DNA of 64,000 nt from Chionoecetes opilio. Its lineage: Eukaryota > Arthropoda > Malacostraca > Decapoda > Majidae. The notes below the pieces were generated by a model. It saw nothing but the letters and a program-made list of their open reading frames with translations, was not told the origin of the DNA and did not search any database. Within the stretch, counting starts at the first letter, position 1. Each line of letters opens with the position of its first letter. Below, piece after piece: positions 1-12,616 of this stretch. Made by a program: the position numbers and the translations under genes. Location of the stretch: assembly GCA_016584305.1 (NCBI GenBank), contig JACEEZ010016432.1, forward strand, positions 1 to 64,000, given 5' to 3'.

Positions 1-3000
1 TTTTTCCCTGTGATTTTTTTCATATGTTTTCATGCTTTTTTCCCCTTAATAATCAAAAGTTCTAAAAAGTCAAAAATTTCCATTTCGGCTCGGCCTGGTC
101 CCGGGGTTGCCGAGTTGGGAATTCCCCTTTTTAGTACTTCGTCTTTTATTTTTATTCATTTATATTTTTTTCCCACGTAAGTGGGGGGTGGCAGCAGAGT
201 AACCAGGATGTAAGTGCCCACATAAAAAGTGGGCATAAAAATGGTGAAGGGGGTTTGGACCATTTTATGGTTTCCCTTACCCACAAAGCCAACAACTCCT
301 ATTTAGTTTTTTTTTTTTTTTTTTGCCAAGCCCCATACCATGTCATTCCATGTATAAGACTTAGTAGGCATACCCAGACCCCTCAGACTGTGGGTGGTGA
401 GCCAAATAACGTAGAATTTACAGAGGCCGGGAGGCAAGGCTAGAACCTTCCTTGTAGATGACAGACTCAACGGAGATTACAGAAAAAATTTGAGCTAGCC
501 TCCTATGGTTAGGCAAAATGATTTAAGGGAACAGTAGGGTGAGAAATAGGGGAAAATTTAGGAAAGTAAGAAACGTTGCGGGAAACTGCCGTGTGGATAA
601 GGATTTGTATATAAAACATAGGATCATACAACCATTACGCTAGGAGAGTAGAAAAAGAATTTGATAAAAAAGCGGGGCAATAAACAAAAAATTAAAATAG
701 AAACTAAACAGTATAGAAATTAACTTTAACGCCAAACCCCCTATGAAAAGGGCTTGGTATGACGGGGTGCTTTCAATAGGCGAGCGGGGTTTTTTATTTT
801 GGAAAGCTAGAAAATTAATAGGACCAACTTCAGGCAGGGGCGGCAGTACAGGCTTTAGGGGGGCCGGGTTACCCCCAAAATTAGGACAAAAAATGCGTAA
901 ATAATGTTGAGGCTTGGAAGACCCCCCAGAAAGAAAAATTTCAGAGGGCTTCTGGGTTTAATAGCCCCGTGGAACCCCAAACACTATTGAAAAATCAGGG
1001 AAAGATCATTTTTTTTTTTATTTACGGGGGGAAATTTTTTTTTTGAGATGGAGGTTTTTAATGGGTTTTCAGAAAGGATTTGGGGGATTTCCTCCAAAAG
1101 GAAGAAATTGGTAGAGAGCTTAAGAAGGAGGAAGGAGTAACAACGAGAGTCGAAACCCCGTCCCAACAATACGAGCAGTTCAATGGATGAGTAGCTAGAA
1201 AAGAATAGAAAAGACGAAAAAAACTGTTAGTTATTTTTGAAAAAAAGGAGGAGGAGCAGGAATTTTAGGAGACCAAGAGATCTTGATAAAGCCGAGAGTA
1301 TACAAATACTCAATCTGGGGGATTTACGGGTATCGAAGCAGGGGGAAAGGTTGACAGTTTTCCTTTCCCGGGGAAAAAGTTGTTCGGGGTTTTGGAGGAA
1401 GAAAGAGGAACTTATGACTAGAGTAGATCCGCAATTCATTTTTGTACAGAATGCCCGCAGTCGCATATTTTAGATCATGGAACCCTTAACTTTTTGGGTT
1501 TCGAAGAACTAACAGAAAAATAATTCGACAGAACCCTTAAACAGTTTTTCAAAGTCCATATGACTGTATGGAAGATCCAAAACTTTGCAATAATAAAATG
1601 AAAATACCCATAGGAAGCAAAGTCAAAATCCCAGGAAAAATTTCCCCCCAGGGTTAAAATCATTAAAAAGAAAGTTGGGAAAGGATTACCAGTCACGAAA
1701 AGAAAATAGAATTTTTTTAGGGATAAACAAATCCCTCAAAAAAAAATTCATAGAGAAGTGGAGACGAGAGGGCCATTCCCATCGGAAGAGCCCAAAAACG
1801 AATGTTCGGGGTTAAACCAGCCAGACAGCCGTCAAAAAAACACCCGTTTCCCAGAGTAGTCTTCCCACACACGGAACAGTGGGGGGCTGTGGCTAGTCAG
1901 TCGAGGTTAGAGAATGCGTGCACAAGGGAAAGGGAGGGGAAGGAAATTAAAAGCCTTGAAAGTAGGAAACGACCAAAGCCGTCGAGTTTACTTGGAAAAG
2001 GGGATTAAAAGATGTTTTGTCCCTATGTAGAATAAAAAAACCACCAGCCGCGCTGTCGAGGAAAAAACAATGCAAGCTTGTTTCGATTGCGGGAAAAATA
2101 GGATGTAGGAGAGGGAATCCAAATTGTCCGGGAGGACAGGATCTTCCCGGTGACTTTTTAAACATAAATCCCCAATAATCCCTTCCTTAATGATCACGTC
2201 TGGAAGTTTTATTAGACACGGGAAGCAATTTCACCTACAAAAAAGAGTGCAGTTTAATTTACAATTTAAAAATAAAAAACCCAAATAACTCCCTAGTTTA
2301 ACCGGTTAAGGGGAAGGATTTAAAGAATCTTAGGTCAAGTAGAGTAAAAAATCCCCTTTAGAAATAGATGGAAATGAAGTGTTGAGTTAGTTGTTCCGAT
2401 CAGTTTTATCCCCCAAGCCCTGATGGGGATAACAAATGGATAAAAAAAAACTACAATTAAAAACAAAAGAAAGTCATGTGGGCTAACCTAACTTACCCCT
2501 TAAATTTTTTTAAAACCCCAATAGGTACCATCAGAGCATTTAAAGAGTGAAAGTGCAAAGAGGTGTCATAAATCAAGCTTCATAAAAAGAATACAGAAAA
2601 GTGTGACCAAAAGACGAAAGAATAAATGGTTAAAATTGTCGTGGACGGGGTAGGGAACCCTCTTGGGGACAAAAAAAAACCAAGTGCAAAATATAGCCCC
2701 TGTATGCGTCCGCTACAAAAAAAAGACTATCTTTCTACCAATAATTAAAACGTATTGGAAGTGAAGTTAGGGCCTTTGGTACATTTTAGCTAAAATAAAG
2801 TAGTAAATCAAAAAATTCAAAAACAGAAAAGTTACGGCCGGAACACTTGTCTCCCACTGGGATGAGTAACGCAATGTTACCCGATGTGTGTTAGCGAGGG
2901 AAATGGTACTCGCCGAACGAATAAGGCAATTCAAAAAAAGGGAAAGAGGGAAAAAATTAAGGGAACAGGAGAGACACCATTTTTTACCTTGATAAAAGAG

Positions 3001-6000
3001 CACCATGAACTATTTATCTTAGATGAGGAGAACTGGGCACCATAAAAAACTAAAACCCGCTCATATTCAGTTTTAGATAAAAAAAACCGTGTATAGGATT
3101 TACATATAGGTACCCGGAAAAAGCAAAGAACAAATACAAAAATTTTGAGAGAAATAAAAGAAAGGACATAATAGAAATTCCCCAAAGCTGCGGGGTTAAG
3201 TCCTGTAGGGGTTAACAACCGAAGGGGAAAAAAGGAGGGTTTCTAACTATAAAAAGGGTGAATCAACATTTAGCCATGATTACCCCCTACCTAAATTGGA
3301 AGAGTTAGTAGAATCGGTAGGGGGCTAGAATACTATGCCCCCTAGATATAAAAAAGTGTATATCGTACGTTATAAAAGTAAAAAGTCTAAAAACTTTCAT
3401 AAGGGAATACCTTATTAGAAAAAAAGACCCCCCTTTTGGATTAAAATTGCAGTGCAGCAATTTTCTCCCCCGAAAATTTACCCAGATCCTAACTCCTTTA
3501 GAAAAAAATTGGTTAAAAAATTTTTGGGTGATAAATCCCATGGCACCCGTTACGGAAATTTTTTGGGAAAAGGCGATAAAAATTTTTTGGACTTTTACTA
3601 AATTTGGGGTCAAAATTTAAATCTGACCAAATGTAAAATAGGCAAGAAAAGTTAATTTTCGGGACACGTTTTGGGAAAAAGGAAAGGGTTCCAAAACCCA
3701 AACCCCGACAATTGGGAGCCCTAGATAAAAAGAAAAACCCCCAAATAATGTCAAGGGGAAACCCAAAAATTTCTGGGTATGTAGGTTTTTTATAGGAAGT
3801 AATAGAAGGATTTGCTAAAATAGCATGCCATCCTAATTTGACTAAGATAGTACCCATTCAAATGGTCAGAGGAAAGCCAGCAAGCATTTCAGATATTAAA
3901 AAATAAACTGACTATGCCCCACTTAACCAAGGCCAACATTAATAAAAATTTGTGTTGGTACCGTGCTAGCCAAATCACGTAGGAGCAGTATGATGCAGTA
4001 TAATGTGAGGGCAAGCCCAATTTTTCTCTACTTTTCCAAGAAATTAAACCAGTTGAGACGCGATATCACAAAAAGATGGGAAGCCTTAGGAAAAGTTTTT
4101 TGCAGACAGTTTTATCATTTCCCGTGGGGAACCAAGGTGATCTCAAAAAGACCACCAAACCCTTGTGCAGTCTTTAAACAACAACCAAGTCCCTAGGATG
4201 AACAAGGATCCTAAGAGAAGACTATGGGATCAAAAAGGTATAAAGCAGGGGAAAAAAAACACTGTAGAGACCAAATTGTAGAACCCGTAAAATCATTCGA
4301 GTCAAATACAAGAGAGGTGGTTAGGAAAAAATAAAAAAGAAATAACGGAAAGCAAAAAGAGACCGTTTTTGGAGAGAAATGATAGAATATCTAGAAGGAG
4401 GCGAAAACCCCCGATATAAAAACCCCGAAGTACTTAAGACAATTTGTTAGAAGAGGAATTTTATATTTAAATAAAAAACAGTTTGTAACAGTATACATAT
4501 TTATTGGTTTTACCTATGAACTGACGACGGCTTTGGAATTAATTCACAAAAAGGGAATCAGGGCATTTAGGGCAAGGAAAAACAATAAGTAAAGCAAAGG
4601 GTATTTTTTTTGGCCCAAACCCGAAAACGGATGTGGAAAATGTGAGGAACTATTTGACATGCCCCAAAAGCATAAGGGTAGTGGGATCCAAACAAAGGCA
4701 AGAAATACCATCAGTAAGTAAAAACCCCTAGAGAGGATAAAACAAAACATAAAAGAAATAGGAAGGGGCCCCTGGATACCGTATGTTTACCATAATGAAT
4801 TTTTAGTAGGTTTTTCTACCTTTTTTAAATTAAGGCTAGGGTACCGACGAAAATATTAAGAATTTTTGGGGTATGTCGTTTATTTTGGACCCACATACCT
4901 TTTTTTATTTGATAATGTAAGGAGTTTACGTCACAACAACAAAGAGTTGTGTGACTCTGTGAGACAATTAGATCACCACCCTTACCACCACAAGGTAAAG
5001 TTCTCAGAAAGGAGCACCGAAAAAGAAAAAATTTCTCAAAACCCTTTCAAAGGGATCCTCAAGGGCCCAATTTTCTCTTAGAAACTCAAGGAGTATTAAT
5101 AGTGCAGTGCTGAGACAAAGGGGACCCAACCCTTCCTATGCTTTTTTTTTCCCCATACGCTCCAAGGTTGATAGGGGGAGTTACCCCAAATTGACTCAAA
5201 GGAAAACAAAATGGCCACGAAATAATCAAAAGAAAAAATTTTGGGGGGTAGAAATGGCGGGAGAAAGCTAATTGAAAAGAAAAAAAAGAAAGGTGGGAAA
5301 AAGGCGAATTGGGGTGGGTGAAAAAAAGAAAGTTTTGAGACGGGCACCATAGAAAATTTCAGTTAGTGGTTGGGACCAACAAGTGGTGGAAGTATTGAGA
5401 ATGGAGGTTCTTTTTTTTTAGAAAATTTTTTGACGGCAAATATGTCCGGGGGCGGCCCAGCAAAAAGCATATGTAGGACAAGGCTGGCTGTTGGAACCAG
5501 CAGAGATAGTAATTGTGAAGAAGAACTTAAGCAACCCCCCCCAGAGAGAGGGACCAGTGAGGGATACTTAGAAAAATGTTGATGAAGACATAAATGTTAA
5601 TCTCTAGAGAGAAAAGATTTTGAGGAAGGTCCCCTAGACAACTTGTTTGTGGTTAAAAATTTTATTTTTGCTTTACACAGTTTTTACCAGTAAACAGTTT
5701 GCCTGAAAACAAACCCCTAGGTTGTCGTAAAACCCCAGGATGTGCTGGCTCTGAGCTTGCCTTGGGGGATGACCAGGAGTATTTTGCCTCAAACAGGAGG
5801 TGAGCCTTATCCCAAGATACTGAGGGGTTTGGAAATAGATCCGGGCGGATTTTTTCCCTACGCACCCGCTAGGGTTAGTGGGGTAAAAATGGAAAATTTT
5901 CCCTTCCGACTAGAGGACGATCCAGTTGCGACCTTTTAGGGTTTCGGCCCTTAAAAAAATAAAAGAGGAATGAGAAAGGTTCTCATTTCAAGGTAGGGAG

Positions 6001-6750
6001 TCATCCCCTTTAAAAAAAGGATTCCCCAAATGGTTAAATCTGCTCATGGTGAGGGAAGTGAAAATTAAAATACATACTATCTCATTTTTTTGTAAATTTC
6101 ATTGGGAAAATTGGATTGTGCGGGATGAGAAATTTTTTTTGGGGATAGAAACCTATGGGAATTTATAGAAAATTTTGTGTGATGGACCCCTATTGATAAT
6201 TTTTTTTTTTAAATATTTAGTTAGATTCTGGGAGGATCTTTATGAAGGACTGGGGAATAAGGGAAATTTTTTTTTTTTGGGGGGGGAAGAAGCTATGTAT
6301 GAAGAAATTAATTAAAAGGGGAAGAGATGAAATAAATAAAAGTTCAAAAAGTAACGGAAAATTTTCCTCCACGCCTTTTCCCTGAATCCTGGTTTAGAGA
6401 GGGTTAAATTTTCGACCAGTGGTATTAAACACTTCAAACGAAGCGAGGAGGGAGTTCACGTCAGGTTAGCTTGAGTGCAGACGGACTCCCGGGGAAAAAG
6501 CCCACGGGGAGGTGTTTATCCTCCTTGTAAAGGGTCCCCAAGGCAGGAGTGGAATGGGGTGAGGGGGGCGCCACCCCTGTTGCTGGTCACGATACAGTGA
6601 ATAGAGGGGGGGAAGTGAGGGCGGCGGAAACCCTGTTGGGCTGTGATGGTGCCGGTGCCCTCCCCGTGGCGCGTGGAGACAGCCAACCTCACGGCTCCCC
6701 CACATGACTCCCCTGTTTTATCGCCCAAGAGATAAGGAGGCGGATAAAGG
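1..6750. other. AT-rich low-information stretch, no gene seen
   Basis: I see no protein family, RNA gene or clear transposon terminus here. Open frames are short, occur on both strands and are rich in Phe, Lys and Asn, as expected by chance. Texture is unusual: long A/T/G homopolymers and repeated runs such as aaaaccccc resemble unpolished long-read sequence. A short segment at about 155-245 (ggggggtggcagcag...) resembles 7170-7220, so a dispersed repeat scrap may be present. Confidence 0.5.
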
Positions 6751-6753
6751 AGA

Positions 6754-6999
6754 GTATGTGGGGGAGAGTGTAGGATTAAAGTCTGTTTCACTTCGAAAAG
6801 GATGAAATGTTTTATTAGATTTTTAATTTAAAAAAGTGTGGCGGAGAGTGTAGATTAAAGTAGTTTTTTTTTTTCTGGTAATAGGATAAATTTGTTTATT
6901 AAGTAATTTAGGTTAAAGTGTGGCGGAGAGGTAGAATTAAGTAGTTTTTTTCTCTGTAGAATAATGACGTATTTTATTAAGAAAGATTTAGGTTAGAAG
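6754..6999. repeat. 81-82 bp tandem repeat, three units
   Basis: Units begin at about 6754, 6836 and 6918 with a shared gtgtggcggagag core followed by a TTAAAGTAG-like block, a T-run and ttTTATTAAG; a fourth partial unit begins at 6999. The period is 81-82 bp. Units differ by scattered substitutions and homopolymer length. No coding potential. Confidence 0.7.
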
Positions 7000-7214
7000 T
7001 GTGCGACTTGGGGTTGTTTTATTAGAACTAAGGAAATTTGGATGTACACCAGTTGGGAAGTGAGAAAAAAAGAGTTAAATATATTAAAATTAAAAAATTT
7101 TTAAAAGCTTTTGTCATTAGACCCCACCAGATTACTATAGTCTTACACTTTTTATTTTTATTCTTTTTTATTTTTTTTCCCCCGAAATGTGGTGGGGGCA
7201 GCAGGTAACCGGGA

Positions 7215-7627
7215 CTGGAGGCCCCAACAAAGTGGGCCTACAATAGCTCATAGGATATCACCAGGGGGCAGGGCTCCTCAAAGGGGTCCCCCCCCCCGCG
7301 CCCCCAGACAAAACCAAGAAGGAGGGGAAATCTCCGCCATCATGATATGCTGCCGGTGCCGCTGCCAGAAATAGGGATAGTCTGTACCCTACTCCTGTAT
7401 AGTAGTACACTACTCTGTATATACGTATAGTGATTTTTACTGTAGTTTATTTATTTTTATGATTTATTTATGTTTTTTTATATTTGCATGACTTAGAAAT
7501 TTTCATATCATTATAATTTTTTTATTTTTTATTTATTTTTATTATTATTTTATCCTGCATTTTTTCGGATCCTTTCATTACTCGACCACTCCTTGGCCCA
7601 ATTAGCCGAATCGAGAGGGTTTTTCTG
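7215..7627 (-). mobile_element. Tigger/pogo-like element, truncated reverse copy (type B)
   Basis: Read on the minus strand this matches the left part of the element at 57597-58840: the terminus CTCTC.ATTCGG, the phrase ccaattgggccaaggag, the motif ggatccgaataatg, the GCAGCGGCA block and the rag about ctatgatgctatcac. The outer end is at 7627, followed by TA as expected for a TA target duplication. The other end is not present, so this is a truncated copy of about 410 bp. Confidence 0.75.
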
Positions 7628-8210
7628 TACAGAAAAGTAAAACTGGGAAAACACAGCCTTTGTTTCCCCTTTTTATCCACTCAATCCTCAGTTTGAACTT
7701 CCACAAGTTAAAAAAGCCTTGCTCCCGTCCTAACCCCCTTTGTGTGGAACTGAAACTTTTTTTTTTTTCCGGAATTTTTTTTCAATCAGTTTGGGGTAGA
7801 TTTTTGTTACTAGTATTTTAGCTAGTCCCAGTATAGCAGTACCGCCCCGTTCAGCAGCCAAGGAGAGGGAGAGCATTTTTTGGGGTTTTTTGTAATTTGC
7901 TATCCTTTTTGTTAAAAATTGAAATTAGTGTTTACTAATTAGTTTTTGCTAATTTTGTTAAATATTGATTATTTTCAGTAATTCCCCAAAATATATGCCC
8001 AAAAGGTTGTGCTTAAAGTTTTTCACATTGCGCAAGCTAAATATTAGTTAATTGTTCACTTGCGCTTGTGTGGGAGTGTTAAAATTTATTGCACAAGCAC
8101 ATTTACTTCCAAGGTCCTTTTTTGGTTCATGCCCACCACTGCTATCCCCAGCCAACCCTGTTTTACAACACATCACACCCAATCCCTTTTTTTACACTTT
8201 TGGGTTTTTT
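7628..8210. other. No gene seen
   Basis: AT-rich sequence. A loose inverted pair, ttgcgcaagc near 8030 and gcttgtg near 8065, is visible, but no recognised element or frame. Confidence 0.4.
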
Positions 8211-9130
8211 TCCCTATAATTTAAATTGCCTTCAACCATTCCTATAATTTCTTCCAAGTCTTCCTTAATTTTGTCTCAACCAAACTCATATGTTCCGGTT
8301 GTCTTTATACTTACGTGGTCTTACTCTCTAACAATGTAGATGTTATGCCATTTTCATTACTAGATGGACACCCTTACATATTTTTTGTACATTCCCTTAA
8401 AGCTGATACCATCTCCTTGGTGACATGTCTGTACCATTTTCTCACTTTTTTTATCAAAGACTCTCTAATAGAACCTTCTTTCTCCTCTTTCCATTCTTAT
8501 GCAATTTTTTTCTTTGCTTTTTTGCTTAATTCATTCATTATTTGTTCTTCCTCTTCATTTTAAGTCTCTTAAACCATATTTATTGAAACATTCTTCCTTT
8601 TGCAAATTTCCATGACCCTGCTAAGATTAATTTTTGCTGTTTTTGCTCTGATGTGACGTAATTTTATTTATTTCATTTCATCCTCTATAACTTCACTCCC
8701 TGATCCCAATCCTGCATTATTTTCACATGGCTAACTCGTTATTTCTTGTGCCATTCCTTTTCATTCTTTTACTCTAATGTGACGCGGATATATTTCTTCT
8801 TTCACTCCATTAGTAAGCATCTCACATTTCTTCTATGTCAGCTGTTTTTCTAACCAAATTTTCTTTTTCTTCTTTGCCAACCTTTACTACTTCTTCCTCT
8901 ACCCTGATTTTCCAAAATGTCCCCTGAAGTTTACCTTCTCTTCTGTTTTCCTTCTTCCACTCTCGTTGCCACCCCTTCATCTCTTTCACATCATCCAACG
9001 CTTCCTTCACTATGTCTTCATTTCTTCTGCATTTTCCTTTGTTTAAGGTTTATCCCACTTACCTTCAAACTTATATTTTCAGCCCTCAACTCGTTCATAC
9101 TCCTGGTTTTTCTTTCCTCCACTTTCTTGC
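8211..9130 (-). pseudogene. Decayed CR1/L2-like LINE: end of ORF1 and start of ORF2 endonuclease
   Basis: On the minus strand a Glu/Lys-rich coiled-coil-like frame (about 9010-8822, including the phrase KGWQREWKKENRREGK) is followed by further charged fragments broken by stops. At about 8330-8225 comes a short piece reading like the start of an apurinic endonuclease domain: a GITSTLLES-like segment, then VETKL and KEDLEEIIGMVEG in shifted frames. In crustacean CR1/L2-like elements ORF1 is a charged coiled-coil protein directly upstream of an endonuclease that begins with a similar ...LTETKLKEE block; this is recall of the family. Many stops and frameshifts make it a fossil. The 3' end of what is probably the same broad family occurs at 47106-48190. 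Confidence 0.5.
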
Positions 9131-9531
9131 TGTCTCCTAATTCATGATTCTCTTCTCTTAGTTCATAACCACTTCATGCCATCTTCTTTATTCTCTGTAG
9201 TAAGCTTTCTGAATACGCTTTTCTAGATATATGTAGTGTTTTGTCCTCCAGTTTTTATCCTCTTAGCCTCAGTCTGTCCTCGAGTCAAATCCTGAAACCC
9301 TGCGATACCGCAGGATTTTCAAGCACACTTCATCTTCAATAATCGTCCAGCCCATTATTTTCCTTTGTCATAGATATGTTAAATATTCATTTAAACACCT
9401 ACTTCCCCAGAAATAATTATTTCCTCGCCTTATTTCCGTAAAAACACGACTTTTTAAAAAGTGCTGGAAAAAAAATCTGCCCCGTTCAAGCCGCCGCACG
9501 ATAGTACTGATCGTCACAGGAGTTGTTTTCA

Positions 9532-9534
<3 letters not shown>

Positions 9535-9599
<65 letters not shown>

Positions 9600-9629
9600 A
9601 AAAAAAAAAGAGAGAGACAGAGAGAGAGT
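9535..9629. repeat. (GA)n microsatellite
   Basis: About 60 bp of uninterrupted GA dinucleotides from 9535, followed by an A-run and further imperfect GA to about 9629. The Arg/Glu open frame across it is an artefact. Confidence 0.95.
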
Positions 9630-11290
9630 ATGAGTCCTTCAAGAATCTGCCATTATTCACCTTCCTCCATCACCAACCCCACCCACATCCCCAACACCCA
9701 TTCCCATTCCCCACTTCAGATCCACCACCAACACCCATCCCCTGCTTCCCACCACCAACACGCCATCCCGCCTTCCCCACCTTCTCCCATTGTGATGGCT
9801 CTCCATTCCAATCTGCACTTTGGGTCCCGACGCACAAAACCTTTTCACACATTTCTCGGTGGTCCTATCGGTCGGACTTGTGCAACACTTCTCTGGGAAG
9901 GCACAGCGTTCTTGCTGCAGAGCAAGCCCATAAAGGATGCATGTAGATACCATATCGTCAAAAAGATACCAGAAACACCCAAAATTCTTCAAGTACTACT
10001 GTTTATTACCTGTGTTTTACATGCTACTGTTCGGCGGGAGCTTGCCGCTCTCCCTTTTGTGACGTCATCGAGTCATGGTGACGTCCGTCTGCTAGTCGCC
10101 AGGAGCGTTTTGGAATCTCGGTAATTTACAGATTTTGATTGCGGATTATTTAAAAACGGGTGACTGCATGACAAAAGTGACAACATTTGTTGATATACTT
10201 GATAATGGCTACACATATTTTAACTACATTAAATCTGGAATGATCAAATGGTGCCTGGACGATTACTTTTTAATGGCTAGCACTCATCAAGATGAGTGTA
10301 TGGAGTACATGTAGTTTTGAATTTTTTTTTCTTCTCACTCTCTCGCGCTCTCTATCTTTATCCTTCTTTTCTCTTTCTCTCTCTCTGGGGGAGTCTCTCA
10401 GTCTCTATTCTCTTTTTCTTTCTTCCTGTCCTTCAAGACTTTTATATTACGACATTTAATGTAACCCTAGATCAAAAATTTCAAAGAAATTAATAGAACC
10501 ATGTGAATGTTTTTATATAGTTGGAATGTCCAAGCTTCTCCTACTCACCTGCTGACGACTCAACCCACTTGTCAGAATGCTGAGAAGAAGAATGCACGAT
10601 GACACAGAGAGACCAAGAGGGGAAAGCCGCAGAAGTGACAGCAACCAGCATCCTTCATGTGGAACCCCTCAGCAGCACATACTTTCACAAGTGGAAGTTG
10701 TTTGTAAGGGGTGATGACTGCACGCTGCAAGGGAGAGGTGTGGTGTGAAGTGGTGGAGAGGGCCAATCTTCCTCCAACATAGATGGGGAGCCACCAAGAC
10801 ATTTTACCGAGTGGTGGGCACAGACAGACCAGCCACACAAAAGAATATGTTAGCCCGACAGGAAGAGAAACAGAAACAAACCAGCAGACATTAAAAAACA
10901 GACAGATACAGGTAAGGAGACAGAGGGGAAACAAAGACACACACTACACTTCATCACAAATTACCAGGCCAAACAAGACGACAGGCACAGAAAGACAGAC
11001 CTCCAGCAGGCTCAGTCCCCCCCCCCCCCCCCCAACGGCACAATGCAACCAGCCTCACAGAACTCATACCACGGCACTTAACGCGCAATCAATGTTCCTC
11101 CTCAAGCCTGTGGAAGATGGAAAGACGACTGACCCTCGGCACCCTCACCTCCCACCTTCGACACACACCTTCTTGAACCACAGGCAACACCCACATGGCC
11201 CTGGGCGCCTCGCCCAACCACGACACTGCTGCCTTATCCACAATGCTTGATCAAGGACTGACATAATACAAAGGATGGATACGGTTGTCG
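9630..11290. other. No gene supported
   Basis: Open frames of about 120-165 codons exist here, but they are Pro/Ser/His-rich, overlap on both strands, and have no recognised domain. There is a CT-rich stretch at 10335-10430 and a C-run at 11017-11034. Unrecognised host exons cannot be excluded. Confidence 0.35.
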
Positions 11291-11294
11291 CTGC

Positions 11295-11450
11295 TGATGG
11301 TGGCCGCCTGCGCTGGGCTCTGACACCGTGCAGATGCTGCTAGCACGTGGGGCCAGGAACAGGTTTCGTGATGCACGGGGCAACACAGCGCTCTACCTGG
11401 CTCCATAAAGGCCACTGGGAAGTGACGGAAAATCTCGTCAAGGCCAACAA
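11295..11450 (+). pseudogene. Ankyrin-repeat fragment, frameshifted
   Basis: From about 11322 the plus strand reads DTVQMLLARGARN, then RFRDARGNTALYLA, and after a one-base frame change at about 11404 continues HKGHWEV..NLVKAN. This follows the ankyrin pattern: end of one helix pair (..LLARGA), D..G.TALHLA.., then ..GH.EV...LV. About one and a half repeats are visible. Upstream, AADGGRL in another frame may be the preceding repeat. It could be an exon of a host ankyrin protein with a sequencing indel or a decayed copy; no flanking exon was found. Confidence 0.5.
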
Positions 11451-11992
11451 GCGAACGGACAACGGAGAAGGCGATGAGGAAGAAATAATGACGAGGACAG
11501 AGAGCTGGAAATAAAAAACTCTTCCTGAACGGTAGACGATGACGAATATTTTGTGACACGTGCAGGTTATGGTAAAGGAGACGGAAAGGGTAAGACACAA
11601 GTCTCCATCATAACACCAATTCAAATTAGCAGGGGCTCAACTAGAACTCAGTATGGAATTCACCATCCATAGAGGCTTCCAGCTCTTTGGGTCAAGGTTT
11701 GGGCATGGAGGGTGGCTTGGGATCAGAGAAACAAGGCCACAAGTTTCCGTAAAGACTGTTTTCTAGAAAGCGGGACAGGAAGGGACCTTGAGGCAGGGTG
11801 GAGACCGCAACACCAGAGTGACTCTTTTGGTCCTGGTGATTTCGGACGCTGTCAGAGGACACCCAACTATCCTGGCATGAGGTTGGATCGCCCAACCACC
11901 GTCACCAGAGAGAGATGAAGAGAAAGAACAAAAGAACAGATGAGGAGATTAGGTTAAACGAATGATGCGTAACGAACCTGATTACTGAGCTC
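11451..11992. other. No gene seen
   Basis: Mixed-composition sequence without a recognised domain, repeat terminus or long frame. It may be intron or flank of the ankyrin fragment. Confidence 0.3.
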
Positions 11993-12278
11993 TCTTCTCT
12001 CTCTCTCTCTCTCTTCGTCTCTCTTTCTCTCTCCCTCTCCTCCTCTCTCTCTCGTCTTCTCTCTCATCTCACCTCCTCTCTCTCTCTCTCTCTCCTCTCT
12101 TATGTCTCTCTCTCTCTCCTCTCCTCTCTCTCTCTCTCTACCTCTCTCCTCTCTCTCTCTCTCTCTCTCCTCGGTCTCCTCTCTCTCTCTCATCTCTCTC
12201 TCCTCCTCTCATCTCTCTCTCTCTCTCTCTCTCTCGTCTCTCTCCGGTTCTCTCTCTCTCTCTCGTCTCTCTCTCTCA

Positions 12279-12317
<39 letters not shown>

Positions 12318-12424
12318 TCTCTCTCTCCCTCTCGCTCTCCTCTCTTCTCTCTCCTCTCGTCTCTCTCGTACTCTCTCTCTCTCTCGTCTCTCTCCTCTCT
12401 CCTCCTCTCTCTCTCCTCTCGTCA

Positions 12425-12473
<49 letters not shown>

Positions 12474-12616
12474 TCTCGGTCTCTCTCTCTCTCTCTCTCC
12501 TCTCTCTCGTTCTCTCTCTCATCTCTCGATCTCTCTCTCTCTCGGCTCTCTTCGCTCTCTCTCCCTCTCTCTCGTCCCTCTCCTCCTCTACCTCTCTCTC
12601 TCTCTCTCTCTCTTTT
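11993..12616. repeat. (CT)n microsatellite, about 620 bp
   Basis: Nearly pure CT dinucleotides with scattered single-base interruptions (cctc, gtct, catct). Ser/Leu-rich (plus) and Arg/Glu-rich (minus) open frames across it have no coding meaning. Confidence 0.97.

Noticed and set aside
1097..1176. Possible tRNA-like B box on the minus strand (ggtttcgactc)
   Set aside because: No convincing A box, cloverleaf or SINE body; error-rich sequence.
9461..10124. Overlapping frames of about 160 codons
   Set aside because: They start in or next to the GA repeat, are Pro/His/Ser-rich, overlap each other and the minus strand, and show no domain.
10783..11250. 155-codon frame
   Set aside because: Low-complexity Pro/Thr/His composition across a C-run; no recognisable domain or splice structure.
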